NCBI GenBank assembly: GCA_018666555.1
Contig: JABIZD010000189.1
Span: forward strand, 1 to 64,000
Source of the DNA: Gammaproteobacteria bacterium
Lineage (GTDB): Bacteria > Pseudomonadota > Gammaproteobacteria > Pseudomonadales > Azotimanducaceae
DNA: 64,000 nucleotides
Reading direction: 5' to 3'
Part shown: piece after piece, positions 10,701 to 19,111 of the stretch
How positions within the stretch are numbered: position 1 is the stretch's first letter
Layout of the letters: each line of letters starts with the position of its first letter
Notes under the pieces: model-generated
What the model was told of the DNA's origin: nothing
Database searches by the model: none
The model's input: only the letters and a program-made list of their open reading frames with translations
Program-made: the position numbers and the translations under genes

Positions 10701-12303
10701 TAGTCACTTGTGCAAACAATTGCTTGAAATAATCGTATAGGAGGCGTGACTTGTCGGAAAGGCAGGCCAGGGCGGAGTCATTGCCCATAGACCCGAGTGG
10801 ATCTCGTTGGTCGGTGACCATTGGCAGGAGCATGAATTGCAGCGTTTCGGTGGTATAGCCAAAGGCTTTCATACGATTGATTAGCGGTATGGATGATGGC
10901 GATAGCGGTGTATTTAATGGCTTAAAGTCTGCGATATCGAGCGTCTGGCGCTTCAGCCAATCACCATAGGGCCTTTGCGAGGCATATTCCTGTTTAAGTT
11001 CCTCGTCCGGTATCAGGCGTCCTTGATCAAAATTAATCAGGAACATTTTTCCAGGTTGAAGCCGCCCTTTGAATTTGATGCTTGCAGGCTCCAGGGGAAG
11101 AACGCCGACTTCAGAGGCCATGATTACCTTGTCGTCGTGGGTGAGGTAATAACGCGAAGGTCTTAATCCGTTTCTATCCAATACAGCGCCGATGTACCGA
11201 CCGTCGGTAAAAGCAATCGAGGCGGGACCATCCCAAGGTTCCATCAACGCTGAGTGATATTCGTAAAAATTTCTTTTTTCCGCGTTCATATTGGCATCAG
11301 ATTGCCAGGCTTCAGGGATCAACATCATGACTGCTTCCTGAAGACTTCGGCCTGACATGAGCAGGAATTCCAAAACATTGTCGAAGGAGCCTGAATCTGA
11401 GCAGTCTGCTTCAACTACCGGGAATAGTTTTGATATGTCTTCACCAAACACCGGTGAACTGACTACCCCCTGCCTGGCAGTCATCCAGTTCTTATTGCCC
11501 ATCAAGGTATTAATTTCACCGTTGTGGCTCATGAACCGATTTGGCTGAGCCCGATCCCAAGATGGAAAAGTGTTGGTGCTGAACCTTGAATGTACCATGG
11601 CTAGATGAGTGGTATAGCGCTCATCTAGCAGGTCAGGATAGAAAGGGAACAGTTGGCTGGGGGTTAGCATGCCTTTATATACGATAACCCTTGGCGATAA
11701 ACTACAAGCATAAACCAGTTGGGCCTGAGTGAGGCTTTGGTCAGCTCTTAAAAGCTTGGTAAAACGTTTCCTGAGTACGTAGAGTGCCCGCTCAAAACTT
11801 TCCTCGTTGGAAAATTGCTGCTGACTGATAAAACATTGCTCAATCGTCGGCATAGCAGCGATTGCTGCAGGACCAACATCGGCTATTTCAGGTTCGATAG
11901 GCACAGTTCGCCAACCCAGAACCGTTAAAGCTTCCTCACCAGCCAGGCGTTCAATGGTGTGTTTACAGTGGCTGCGCTGATTCCCATCTGTGGGAAGAAA
12001 AATGTTGCCGACTGCATACTGACCAGGGTCGGGTAGCGAAAAACCGAGTCCGGCAGCAATGTCATTGAAGAAAGCTTGAGGTATAGCTGTCAATATACCG
12101 GCGCCGTCGCCAGTATTTTCCTCAAAGCCACAGCCGCCCCGGTGATCCATCCTGCTATTGACCATGTAGGCATCTAGCATGATTTGGTGGCTCGCCAGGC
12201 CTTTAACATGTGCGACAAAGCCTACCCCACAGGAATCCTTTTCCTGATTGGGGTCATATAAGCCTACGGGTTCCGGAAACCCGATTTTTGTATCCAGTCT
12301 CAT
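7726..12303 (-). CDS. gltB: Glutamate synthase (NADPH) large subunit
   Basis: GltB is the FMN/3Fe-4S subunit: an N-terminal class II glutaminase releases ammonia that is channelled to the 2-oxoglutarate site. From ATG 12303 the protein has about 1,525 residues. DSCGVGFVAH places the nucleophile Cys at residue 25, so a 24-residue propeptide would be removed. The central and FMN domains contain GEGGEDAVRF and PGEGGELPGGKV; the Fe-S motif CVMMRKCHLNTCPVG is intact, and the C-terminal GXGXG beta-helix repeats (SGGVAYIYD) follow. An in-frame TTG at 12309 is a less likely start. Confidence 0.97.
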   Translation of the reverse strand: MRLDTKIGFPEPVGLYDPNQEKDSCGVGFVAHVKGLASHQIMLDAYMVNSRMDHRGGCGFEENTGDGAGILTAIPQAFFNDIAAGLGFSLPDPGQYAVGNIFLPTDGNQRSHCKHTIERLAGEEALTVLGWRTVPIEPEIADVGPAAIAAMPTIEQCFISQQQFSNEESFERALYVLRKRFTKLLRADQSLTQAQLVYACSLSPRVIVYKGMLTPSQLFPFYPDLLDERYTTHLAMVHSRFSTNTFPSWDRAQPNRFMSHNGEINTLMGNKNWMTARQGVVSSPVFGEDISKLFPVVEADCSDSGSFDNVLEFLLMSGRSLQEAVMMLIPEAWQSDANMNAEKRNFYEYHSALMEPWDGPASIAFTDGRYIGAVLDRNGLRPSRYYLTHDDKVIMASEVGVLPLEPASIKFKGRLQPGKMFLINFDQGRLIPDEELKQEYASQRPYGDWLKRQTLDIADFKPLNTPLSPSSIPLINRMKAFGYTTETLQFMLLPMVTDQRDPLGSMGNDSALACLSDKSRLLYDYFKQLFAQVTNPAIDSIREEVVMSLACFIGPEGNLLETSEQQAHRLRIEHPILTDEELSRLRQGSQRGWQSRTIDITYPMEDGEQGLIAALDRICAEATAAIEAGTALIILSDRQLDKTRLALSALMACGAVHHHLVASHQRTQIGILVETGEAREVHHFCLLTSYGADAINPYLAYEALWQAREDNILDSSIFPDMNSIIIQYKKAVSKGMLKVMGKMGISTLQSYKGAQIFEAIGLASDIVSRCFQGTASRVEGINFSVLYRESVLRHQLGFPTRAQDDSKTLPNSGIFHWRKDGDTHMWDPTSISNLQIASQNNDKAAYLAFSSHANEQATRKATLRGLLTFNQSLQTAISIDSVEPAKEIVKRFCTGAMSLGSISTESHEALAIAMNRMGGKSNTGEGGEDAVRFKVMENGDSKRSAIKQVASGRFGVTIWYLSNADELQIKIVQGAKPGEGGELPGGKVDSYIAKIRHSTPGVGLISPPPHHDIYSIEDIAQLIHDLKNANPQARISVKLGSEIGVGTIAAGVTKAKSDHLVIAGHDGGTGASPLTSIKHAGMPWELGLAETHQTLVINNLRSRVVLQTDGQLKTGRDVAIAALLGAEEFGFSTAPLITLGCVMMRKCHLNTCPVGIATQDLELRKKFSGKPDSVVNYLFMVAEELRQIMASLGFASVQEMVGQVQYLNVDSALAHWKADGLDLTSVLTKAPIIYEGSEIYQTREQNHGLDKALDNQLIKLAQPAILRGERVHIDLPIINTNRVVGTMLSHEVAKATEGELLPDDTIHIKLAGSAGQSLGAWLAKGITIEVEGDANDYVGKGLSGGRLIIYPPRESRFNAEDNVLLGNVVMYGATSGDAFFRGIAAERFCVRNSGASAVVEGIGDHGCEYMTGGTVIVLGPTGRNFGAGMSGGVAYIYDPEESFPKQCNSETFELESLTGTDQKTVKNLITRHLEYTGSSVAERILHNWASAVDHFVKVMPTDYKQVLMSAMEPSNDLANLDRQEP

Positions 12304-12449
12304 TACCAAATCTACTCTTATGAGTTACCAATACGCCAGTGTATTTCAGTATGCCAGTAGCGCTACCGATAAACGCCGGTGCAGACAATTTTTACCATTC
12401 ACGGAGTGCCGCTTATTGCCCGGTATCGAGCTGCAAAAACGGGTTTGAG

Positions 12450-12477
12450 ACATTAACATTTCTACGTGTAAAGTCAA
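12450..12477 (-). promoter_or_regulatory. Candidate sigma-70 promoter for gltBD
   Basis: On the minus strand TTGACT (12477-12472) is followed after 16 bases by TAATGT (12455-12450). The -35 matches consensus at five of six bases; the -10 is weaker. It lies about 150 bp upstream of the gltB ATG. The palindrome AAAGCGCTTT directly upstream (12481-12490) might be a regulator site. This is a pattern match only. Confidence 0.4.
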
Positions 12478-12720
12478 GTCAAAGCGCTTTTGGCGATTTA
12501 TTGTGTGAACATAAATGATTGATATATATATAGTTTTTATTTTCATGAAAGTTGTTAAAGATAATCTTATTGATAGTAATAGCAACATCCCCGCTATTCT
12601 TGATGTGATCCTGGACAACGGCTAACGGTGTTGCAGGCAAGGCCCTTGGTAGTGCTCTGATTTGGTGCATAGGCCGGCCTGTTAAATCAGGATCTTTTGA
12701 TCCTATTTCGGTGTGCCGGG

Positions 12721-12749
12721 ATTCTTGATCGCGAAAAGAGTGTTATACT
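12721..12749 (+). promoter_or_regulatory. Candidate extended -10 promoter for mdh
   Basis: TGTTATACT (12741-12749) is an extended -10 element, with TATACT matching five of six consensus bases. The -35 region (ATTCTT at 12721-12726) is poor, as is common for extended -10 promoters. The site is about 70 bp upstream of the mdh ATG. Confidence 0.45.
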
Positions 12750-12820
12750 CGCGCCGGTAAAATAGCCTGCTCAGAAAGGTTATCGATAACAACCATTGTA
12801 TGTCACAAACAGGAGTTTTT

Positions 12821-13798
12821 ATGAAATCACCCGTAAGGGTCGCCGTAACAGGCGCTGCCGGTCAAATCAGTTACTCACTTCTTTTTAGAATAGCCTCAGG
12901 TCAGATGCTGGGGCCGGACCAGCCCATCATCCTGCAGTTATTGGAAATTCCACCTGCTATGGGAGCATTAAGCGGGGTTGTCATGGAATTAGAGGATTGT
13001 GCGTTTCCGCTGGTAGAAGGCATTGTAGCCACGGATGATCCGAATACGGCATTTTCAGGCATTGAATTCGCGCTTCTGGTGGGATCCAGACCACGCGGGC
13101 CGGGTATGGAAAGGAAAGATTTGCTGGAAGCCAATGCTCAGATATTTTCTGTCCAGGGTAAGGCGCTTAATGACCATGCTGATCGTGCAGTGAAGGTTCT
13201 GGTGGTAGGTAATCCAGCCAACACCAATTGTTTAATTGCGCAAAGAAACGCACCTGACTTAAATGCCCGGCAGTTCACTGCCATGACTCGGCTGGACCAC
13301 AACAGGGCCAAGACTCAGCTGGCCCAGAAGACCGGAAAGCATGTCAATGATATTGCTGGTTTGACTATATGGGGGAATCATTCTGCGACACAATACCCGG
13401 ATGTATTCAACGCTCAGGTAGCCGGAAGCAATGCTAGTGACCTGGTTGACCAAGCCTGGATCGAAGCAAGTTTTATTCCCACGGTTCAGCAACGTGGGGC
13501 CGCAATCATAGAGGCCAGGGGCCTGTCTAGCGCAGCTTCAGCGGCAAATGCCGCAACTGAGCATATGCGAGATTGGGCGTCAGGAAGTGCCGGTAATATC
13601 GTCAGTATGGGAGTTTATTCGGATGGAAGTTATGGTATCGAGCAAGGATTAATCTATTCATATCCGTGTATCTGCGCTGATGGTGATTGGACCATTGTTA
13701 GTGATCTGGAGGTTAACTCATTTTCTCGATCACGCATGACGCTAACAGAAACAGAGCTACGCGAAGAAAGGGATGCAGTCAGTCACCTGCTGCCCTGA
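12821..13798 (+). CDS. mdh: Malate dehydrogenase (NAD-dependent, cytosolic-type family)
   Basis: The enzyme interconverts malate and oxaloacetate in the TCA cycle. From ATG 12821 the protein has 325 residues, the usual length; AGGAG at 12811-12815 is five bases upstream, so this start is preferred to ATG 12800. It has the Rossmann motif [11 protein letters not shown] near residue 10, the mobile substrate loop with arginines around 90-98 ([12 protein letters not shown]), Asp159 in TRLDHNRA and the proton-relay His187 in [10 protein letters not shown]. This is the family of Pseudomonas-unlike 326-residue bacterial enzymes related to cytosolic MDH. It is monocistronic: aroA converges on it. Confidence 0.95.
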   Translation: MKSPVRVAVTGAAGQISYSLLFRIASGQMLGPDQPIILQLLEIPPAMGALSGVVMELEDCAFPLVEGIVATDDPNTAFSGIEFALLVGSRPRGPGMERKDLLEANAQIFSVQGKALNDHADRAVKVLVVGNPANTNCLIAQRNAPDLNARQFTAMTRLDHNRAKTQLAQKTGKHVNDIAGLTIWGNHSATQYPDVFNAQVAGSNASDLVDQAWIEASFIPTVQQRGAAIIEARGLSSAASAANAATEHMRDWASGSAGNIVSMGVYSDGSYGIEQGLIYSYPCICADGDWTIVSDLEVNSFSRSRMTLTETELREERDAVSHLLP

Positions 13799-13873
13799 TC
13801 AGCTGATTCGGACATGGCTGTTTGTGTGCTAAGCAGGTTTTGCAGAAGGCGTGTTGTTGCCAGCCAGGATTCG

Positions 13874-13903
13874 AATCAGTCGCCCATGCAGGCGGATCTG
13901 ATT
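13874..13903. terminator. Hairpin between convergent mdh and aroA, candidate bidirectional terminator
   Basis: AATCAG (13874-13879) pairs with CTGATT (13898-13903) and, inside it, CGCC (13881-13884) pairs with GGCG (13891-13894), leaving a six-base loop. It lies four bases beyond the aroA stop and 75 bp after mdh. Neither strand has a T-run after it, so intrinsic termination is uncertain. Confidence 0.4.
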
Positions 13904-13906
13904 GAG

Positions 13907-15193
13907 CTATCCTGCTGCATAGCGGCTGATGCTGGTGAGCACATCAAAGTAATCAGGAAAGGTTTTGGCTGTGCAGTCAGGATCGTTGATGGTGACGGGT
14001 ACGCCGCCTAATGTGGCCAGCGAGAAGCACATCGCCATTCTATGATCGCCATAAGTATCAATGGTGGTTTCGTTTAGCTTGTCGGGTGGTGTAATACTGA
14101 TGAAATCATGACCGGTCTCAACCTCAGCGCCTAGTTTCCTGAGTTCGGTCTGCATCGCTGTCATTCGATCGGTCTCTTTGACTCGCCAGTTATAGACGTT
14201 GCGTATATGGGTAGTACCTTTGGCAAATAAGGCCAACATGGCCACGGTCATTGCCGCATCAGGAATGTGATTCAGGTCCACATCGATGGCCTTCAGGGCG
14301 CCTTGGCTGACCTCAATTGTCTGGTCGAGCTTTTTTACCTTGGCTCCCATTGTTTCAAGTACATCAACAAAGGCAAGGTCTCCTTGAACGGAATCTCTGC
14401 CCAGACCGTGAATTCTGATATTTCCTGCTATCGCTGCGGCACCAAGAAAGTAAGATGCTGAACTCGCGTCCCCTTCGATGAGATAGTCTCCGGGTGACTG
14501 ATATTGTTGTTGGCCTTTCACTTGGTAGTTCTGGTCATCCGACTCAACTTCCACACCAAAGCGTGACATGCAGTCCAGGGTAAGTTTGATGTAAGGTTTT
14601 GAGACCTGTTGACCTTGTACTCTGATAATACTGTCCTTTGCTGCCAAGGGAAGGCTCATTAGTAAAGCAGTCAGGAATTGACTGGATACATCCCCTGCAA
14701 CAGAGACTTCTCCACCTTGTAGGCAGCCACCTTCTACCTTAATCGGTGGGCAATCAGTTTTACCGAGATAGGTGACCGGTACTCCCAACTGGCGAAGGGC
14801 ATTCACGAGATGGTGAATAGGTCGCTTTCGCATATAATCATCACCGTCAATTTCCCAGTCTCCGTTAATGAGGGCCAGTATAGCGGTAAGAGGACGAATA
14901 GCCGTTCCTGCATTACCCATGAAAAACCGGTTGTCAGTGGGTGGCTTAAACAAGCCGGCGTTACCAGTGACCGTGCACTCGGTCCAGTCACTATTGAGTT
15001 CCAAATGAACGCCGAATTGGTTGAGTGCCGCTACCATTTTCTGGGTATCTTCGCTTTTGAGTAGATTAGTCAGGCGCGTATTACCCCTGGCAAGACCGGC
15101 TAATAATAGCGCTCGGTTGGATAGGCTCTTCGAGCCGGGAAGTCGCACGTCTCCAGAAACAGAGTCTATGGGTGCGAGCGTCAGTTGATTCAT
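13907..15193 (-). CDS. aroA: 3-phosphoshikimate 1-carboxyvinyltransferase (EPSP synthase)
   Basis: AroA joins PEP to shikimate-3-phosphate. The 428-residue protein has normal length. The N-terminal LPGSKSLSNRALLLAGLA, the PEP-loop MGNAGTAIRPLTA near residue 91, EGDASSASYFLGAAA and the C-terminal KETDRMTAMQTELRKLG and TYGDHRMAMCFS motifs are present. The Gly in NAGTA and the following residues place it with class I, glyphosate-sensitive-type enzymes. It sits at the end of a minus-strand run, 14 bp after syd. Confidence 0.96.
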   Translation of the reverse strand: MNQLTLAPIDSVSGDVRLPGSKSLSNRALLLAGLARGNTRLTNLLKSEDTQKMVAALNQFGVHLELNSDWTECTVTGNAGLFKPPTDNRFFMGNAGTAIRPLTAILALINGDWEIDGDDYMRKRPIHHLVNALRQLGVPVTYLGKTDCPPIKVEGGCLQGGEVSVAGDVSSQFLTALLMSLPLAAKDSIIRVQGQQVSKPYIKLTLDCMSRFGVEVESDDQNYQVKGQQQYQSPGDYLIEGDASSASYFLGAAAIAGNIRIHGLGRDSVQGDLAFVDVLETMGAKVKKLDQTIEVSQGALKAIDVDLNHIPDAAMTVAMLALFAKGTTHIRNVYNWRVKETDRMTAMQTELRKLGAEVETGHDFISITPPDKLNETTIDTYGDHRMAMCFSLATLGGVPVTINDPDCTAKTFPDYFDVLTSISRYAAG

Positions 15194-15207
15194 GGTGCAG
15201 GTGACTC

Positions 15208-15753
15208 TTAGTAGATGGCGGGATCTGAGTCAATGGCCTCTAAGCGGTTGAGAAAGCCTGTCAGGTCGGTGTCTATTACTCTTAAGGGGGGCTGCCCAGG
15301 TTCCTCCAAGAATACCACGCCAGATGAATTATCGATACTCAGGAACAGTTCGGAATCGGGTTCCGTGGTGGCAAAAAAAACGGTGAAATTCCGATTTGCT
15401 CGCCTCTGTTCGAGATAGTGCCCTACCAGATTACCAACTAACCGTTCAAAGTCATCTTCATTCCAGAGTTGTATTAGGCTGACATGACCTTCCTGACTGG
15501 CAGTTTCAATCGGCCCTGACCAGAAAGAACTGTAGAAAGCACTTATATCAGGATGAATAGGTGCCTCGATGGCATTCTCCAGTCCTCTGAAACTAACCGG
15601 CGGATCCTGTGCCACGGGTTGCCAGTAGACCCAGTCCTGGTCTCTGCTTGTCTCGCAGGGAGAGACCCACTCGTCCGCAGGTGTTCTGAATGGCTGATGG
15701 TGCCGCTGGATTAAAGCTTTTTCAATGATTGACGACAGTGCGTTGCTGACCAC
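15208..15753 (-). CDS. syd: SecY-interacting protein Syd
   Basis: Syd is a soluble protein that binds SecY and is thought to monitor translocon integrity. The 181-residue product resembles E. coli Syd along its length: VYWQP near residue 42, HPDISAFYSSFWSG, LIQLWNEDDFERLVGNLVGH and the C-terminal LTGFLNRLEAI. Only Gammaproteobacteria usually carry Syd, which supports the taxonomic call. It lies 42 bp after the sensor gene of the ECF system. Confidence 0.9.
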   Translation of the reverse strand: MVSNALSSIIEKALIQRHHQPFRTPADEWVSPCETSRDQDWVYWQPVAQDPPVSFRGLENAIEAPIHPDISAFYSSFWSGPIETASQEGHVSLIQLWNEDDFERLVGNLVGHYLEQRRANRNFTVFFATTEPDSELFLSIDNSSGVVFLEEPGQPPLRVIDTDLTGFLNRLEAIDSDPAIY

Positions 15754-15795
15754 GCTATTAGGACCCTAGTCTAAAACCGTGAGTATAACAGCTAC

Positions 15796-16311
15796 TTATC
15801 GACACATGCGGTCGACAGGGTCGGGTTCCAATTTGCGCCGCTTGTTGAACTTGTGCTGCGGGGTTATAAACTTTCTCTCAATTCTATTCAGAACCTGTTT
15901 GCGTTCTTCTGCGGGAATATTTTTGATTATCTCAATCATATTGTTTTGCGAGATTGTCATATATTCTGTTGATGCCTTCAGAAGCGCTCGATTTGCGTCT
16001 GTTAGCTGTTGCTCTTGCAGGGGTGATTGCAGGAGCGCCCTATAGAAAGTCCGTCTGGTGCGGTGTAGTTCATCCAGGGTTTCCTTGGCATCCAGCCGGT
16101 GCTCTGAAAGGGCGCGCCGGATCGACCGGCCGGTATCCTTGCTGATATGGCCATCCAGCATTCTAGGGTGCAATGATGGAGGCGGCCCTGTTCTTGACAG
16201 AAGTGGCTGCAGGCCAGTTCGTTGAGCTATTTCAAAGCCGACTAAGATTAAGTTGATTGCCAGGCTGATAATAAGAGCCCACTTGATCCAGGTATTATTC
16301 ATAGAAGTCAT
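15796..16311 (-). CDS. Membrane-anchored periplasmic sensor candidate (heavy-metal sensor/Spy-like fold)
   Basis: The 171-residue protein has one N-terminal membrane segment (about residues 8-25, WALIISLAINLILVGFEIA) and a predicted all-helical periplasmic part. The pattern RRALSEHRLDAKETLDELHRTRRTFYRALLQSP resembles the CnrR/ZraP-type periplasmic metal-sensor family, but few His or Met ligands are seen, so metal binding is uncertain. It overlaps the anti-sigma gene by 17 bases. Together they form the likely signal-input arm of the ECF system. Confidence 0.6.
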   Translation of the reverse strand: MTSMNNTWIKWALIISLAINLILVGFEIAQRTGLQPLLSRTGPPPSLHPRMLDGHISKDTGRSIRRALSEHRLDAKETLDELHRTRRTFYRALLQSPLQEQQLTDANRALLKASTEYMTISQNNMIEIIKNIPAEERKQVLNRIERKFITPQHKFNKRRKLEPDPVDRMCR

Positions 16312-16711
16312 CCTCGGTAGAGAAACCTACCCAATACAGCTGGTCTTCCCAATTATTAACGGTAGTATCAGGTTCCTTTACCTCCATGCCGATGCCAAAT
16401 CCAAGTAAAATAATCAGCATGGCTGCCATCGCTGGCTGCCAGACGAGTTTCCAACTATTAGGAAATAACCACTGATAACAAAGATCTATCGGTTGAGGTC
16501 TAATGTTATCAAGGATCAACTGCTCTAGATTCGGATTGCTTTTGACGATAAGCGTATCTAGTTGAAAATCGATGAATTGGGCATCTGTCAGCTCTGCTTT
16601 TAACTGAGTGTCTTCCTTAATCTCCGAGAAAAGGTTCTGATCACACTCTGGCCAATTCTCTATGTGGCTGCCATAGGTCGCTAACAGCCTCTTGAGCCTG
16701 TTATTGTTCAT
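16295..16711 (-). CDS. Putative membrane anti-sigma factor
   Basis: The protein has 138 residues. The N-terminal two thirds are cytoplasmic and acidic-helical; one membrane segment lies at about residues 92-109 (PAMAAMLIILLGFGIGM), with a short periplasmic tail. No zinc-binding HxxxCxxC motif is seen. The assignment rests on topology, size and position: it overlaps the ECF sigma gene by 11 bases and is followed by a sensor-like gene. It could also be another small inner-membrane protein. Confidence 0.55.
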   Translation of the reverse strand: MNNNRLKRLLATYGSHIENWPECDQNLFSEIKEDTQLKAELTDAQFIDFQLDTLIVKSNPNLEQLILDNIRPQPIDLCYQWLFPNSWKLVWQPAMAAMLIILLGFGIGMEVKEPDTTVNNWEDQLYWVGFSTEDDFYE

Positions 16712-17267
16712 GCGTCTCTTCCAGTTTTGTTTTTAGGTTTCTGCGAGCTCTGGCAAGTAAAGATTCGGTAGCCGAGAGACTCGTGTCGAGGATTTCAGCG
16801 ACCGCCATATTCGACAGTTGCTGGTAATAGGACAGAACTAGTGCGCTCCGTTGCCGTTCCGGAAGATCAAACAAGGCGCTTTGCACTCGGTTTTTGATAT
16901 CCAGTGATTCCAGCTCAGTTTCAGGACTTGGAGTCTGCGCATTTGATGTTGATATTGCCGTTATGGGATTGTCGGAATCATCGAGGCGCGTAAAGCGCGC
17001 GTTCCTTCTAAGATGGTCGATGCAAAGATTACGGGTAATACGGTGCAACCAAGTAGTCAGCTTTGACCGCTGGGGGTCAAACTTACCTGCTTGTTGCCAA
17101 AGTCTCAACATGGCTTCCTGGGTAATATCATCAGCTTCGTGTGAATTAGCTATCATACGTCGGGCAAACCGGTTGATGGTATCCACATGCAAATGGAGCA
17201 GGCGTTGGAAGGCATTCTCATTTCCTTGAGTTACTGCAGCCATCAACCCTGCTTCATCATCCAGCAC
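16701..17267 (-). CDS. ECF-family RNA polymerase sigma factor
   Basis: The 188-residue protein has sigma region 2 (HEADDITQEAMLRLWQ, then LTTWLHRITRNLCIDHLRR) and region 4 (LFDLPERQRSALVLSYYQQLSNMAVAEIL, then TESLLARARRNLK), without regions 1.1 and 3. Length and layout are typical of the ECF (RpoE-like) group. The start is GTG 17267, seven bases after the EF-hand gene stop. It should direct transcription of its own operon when the partner anti-sigma releases it. Its regulon cannot be read from the window. Confidence 0.92.
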   Translation of the reverse strand: MLDDEAGLMAAVTQGNENAFQRLLHLHVDTINRFARRMIANSHEADDITQEAMLRLWQQAGKFDPQRSKLTTWLHRITRNLCIDHLRRNARFTRLDDSDNPITAISTSNAQTPSPETELESLDIKNRVQSALFDLPERQRSALVLSYYQQLSNMAVAEILDTSLSATESLLARARRNLKTKLEETHEQ

Positions 17268-17273
17268 GGCAGG

Positions 17274-17786
17274 CTAATTGGAATCAGATCGGGGTCGATG
17301 TTGTTGGTATGGGCGATCGCCTCGCTGCAGTCGTCTATCCATAATCGGACGGTCGGGTTTCCTTAATTCGTCTATCGAGAGGTAGCCATCTGAGTTTTTA
17401 TCCATTTTCTGAAAAGCAACGATTCGAAGTTCTTCGGGCGAGACGAGACCATCTGCATTTGTATCTGCCTCAGTGAACATAATTTCCAGGTCCCTGGTTC
17501 GACGCGCCAAGCTGGCTCTGGCTTTTTCTGTGATTTCCGCTTGCATAGCGTCCAGTTCATCTCGACTTATACTACCGTCGCTATCAGTGTCGGCTCTCTT
17601 TAGCAGTTTGTTGGCGTTGTTCCGACTCCGACCATCGGGTGCTTTGAACTCGCTTAGTTCTATCATGCCATCATCATTCTGATCCAGGCGATCCAATATT
17701 CGGGCTCTTGGATCGGCCGATAAATAGGCGCACCAGGTTGCAACCATTAGCGTTGCGATTGAATTAAGCAGGCTTTTCTTGGTCAT
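17274..17786 (-). CDS. Secreted EF-hand protein, first gene of the ECF operon
   Basis: The 170-residue protein has a signal peptide ending near YLSA and four EF-hand loops: DQNDDGMIELSE, DTDSDGSISRDE, DTNADGLVSPEE and DKNSDGYLSIDE. Each keeps Asp at 1, 3 or Asn at 3, Gly at 6 and Glu at 12, so calcium binding is likely. The C-terminal tail is Arg/Gln/Pro-rich. A perfect AGGAGG (17791-17796) precedes the ATG. Its position at the head of a sigma/anti-sigma/sensor set suggests a periplasmic calcium-linked role in signalling or as main target of the sigma factor; this is inference. Confidence 0.8.
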   Translation of the reverse strand: MTKKSLLNSIATLMVATWCAYLSADPRARILDRLDQNDDGMIELSEFKAPDGRSRNNANKLLKRADTDSDGSISRDELDAMQAEITEKARASLARRTRDLEIMFTEADTNADGLVSPEELRIVAFQKMDKNSDGYLSIDELRKPDRPIMDRRLQRGDRPYQQHRPRSDSN

Positions 17787-17855
17787 GAAACCTCCTGATA
17801 GGTCGAAATGTTACCACTTGTACGCAGCTTAACCCGATAGCTGTCGCTGCCCGAA

Positions 17856-18272
17856 TCAATAAAATGGTTTGATAATCACAAGAATGAGAATAGGAATCAC
17901 CAGAAGCAAGGCTAATTCGTTATAAACCCGGAAGAATAGTGAAGTTTTGATAATTTGATTGCTGCGCATTTGTTGCAGGTAACGATACGATTGAAAGTGA
18001 TAGGCGATCAATAGCATCACAAATAAGAGTTTGGCATGCAGCCACAAGCCTGTAATGTTGTAATGCAGCCACAGTATCGAGCCGGCGAGGATAGCTAACG
18101 ATGCCATCACTGTAGAGAAATTCAATAATTTACCCGCCATAATGATCAGGCGTCTTACATCCTCACCCTGATTGCGACCTTCCACGTAGTGCACGCAGAT
18201 TCTTGGTAGGTAGAACACGCCGGCAAGCCAGGCAATGACAAAGAGTACATGTAACATTTTTATCCATAACAT
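17856..18272 (-). CDS. hemJ: Protoporphyrinogen oxidase HemJ
   Basis: HemJ oxidises protoporphyrinogen IX to protoporphyrin IX in the inner membrane, the penultimate heme step. The 138-residue protein has four membrane segments and family signatures: MLWIKMLHVLFVIAWLAGVFYLPR (described here as the N-terminal 24 residues, His8 and Arg24), WLHAKLLFVMLL and the end ILVIIKPF. The ATG overlaps the stop of the upstream SDR gene by one base. Older annotations call the family UPF0093/CopD-like. Confidence 0.88.
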   Translation of the reverse strand: MLWIKMLHVLFVIAWLAGVFYLPRICVHYVEGRNQGEDVRRLIIMAGKLLNFSTVMASLAILAGSILWLHYNITGLWLHAKLLFVMLLIAYHFQSYRYLQQMRSNQIIKTSLFFRVYNELALLLVIPILILVIIKPFY

Positions 18273-19060
18273 CAGACGATATCCACAGCGCCGCCATCGA
18301 CGCGAATGTTCTGGCCGTTAACGAAGCTGGCTCGTGCTGAGGCAAGGAAAACGACGACATCGGCTACTTCTTCTCGAGTGGCGATCCGCGCTAACGGGTT
18401 GGCGAAATACTCTGCTGTAATCTGCTGCTCGGCTTCCTGAAAGGTCTTCCCCCAACCTTTTTTCGCCGCTATTCGAAGGTATTGGGCTTCGACTTCTGGA
18501 GTACGAATGAGGCCGGGGGAAACCAGGTTAACCGTGGTGTTGTGCCCTGCAAGTGCTTTTGCCAGACTGACCGTTAAATTTGCCAGAGCACCTTTGGCGG
18601 CATAGTAGTGCGGCATCTTGGCATTTGGCCGGGTTGAACCGATGGTGCCGAGGTTGATGATACGCCCCTGCTCTGAGGCTTTAATCTGGGGTAGTAGTGC
18701 ATCGATGAGCCTGCTGGCAGATAAAACATTATGCTGATAGATGTCAATCCATTGGCTACTCTCCAATCGGCCCCATTCTCCTGGCGTGGCAGTCCCATAA
18801 TTGTTTACCAGGATATCAAGTTCAGGGCCGAGGGCATTTAGTTGGCTAATTACTTGCTCGCATCCATCGGGGGTGCTTATATCTCCCCAGACTGCTGCTG
18901 TAGAATCGAACTCAAAACGGGCTTGCGCTATTTGATCTTCGCTTAATCCGTGTAGAATAACCTCGGCCCCTTCAGCGGAAAATTGTTTTGCGATTATCTG
19001 GCCTGTGCCGCGGTGGCTACCGGTGACCAGAACGCGCTTTCCCATTAGTCCTAAATCCAT
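18272..19060 (-). CDS. Short-chain dehydrogenase/reductase
   Basis: From ATG 19060 the protein has 262 residues, the classical SDR size. It has the cofactor motif TGSHRGTGQ near residue 14, NNYG in place of the usual NNAG, Ser in NLGTIGS, and the catalytic YYAAK. The end FVNGQNIRVDGG is typical. An earlier in-frame start at 19282 would run into the divergent permease gene and has no SDR similarity, so it was not used. Substrate is unknown. hemJ overlaps its stop. Confidence 0.88.
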   Translation of the reverse strand: MDLGLMGKRVLVTGSHRGTGQIIAKQFSAEGAEVILHGLSEDQIAQARFEFDSTAAVWGDISTPDGCEQVISQLNALGPELDILVNNYGTATPGEWGRLESSQWIDIYQHNVLSASRLIDALLPQIKASEQGRIINLGTIGSTRPNAKMPHYYAAKGALANLTVSLAKALAGHNTTVNLVSPGLIRTPEVEAQYLRIAAKKGWGKTFQEAEQQITAEYFANPLARIATREEVADVVVFLASARASFVNGQNIRVDGGAVDIV

Positions 19061-19111
19061 GTTGTCCTGATATGAAATCAATTTACTCAGGTAGTTTAAC
19101 GGAAAATTAAA

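Larger units (their letters stand above)
12304..12820. other. Divergent gltB-mdh intergenic region (517 bp)
   Basis: This gap separates the divergent gltB and mdh genes. It contains the two promoter candidates listed separately, a perfect ten-base palindrome AAAGCGCTTT at 12481-12490 that could be an operator, and an AT-rich stretch (about 12515-12560, with ATATATATATAG). No coding region with recognisable similarity is seen on either strand. Confidence 0.6.

Noticed and set aside
13860-13915. tRNA-like stretch on the minus strand with GATAGCTCA and GATTCGAATC
   Set aside because: The T-arm and acceptor stems do not pair and the D-arm is broken; it overlaps the aroA stop. The GATTCGAATC is a palindrome at the base of the hairpin, so I called a hairpin instead.
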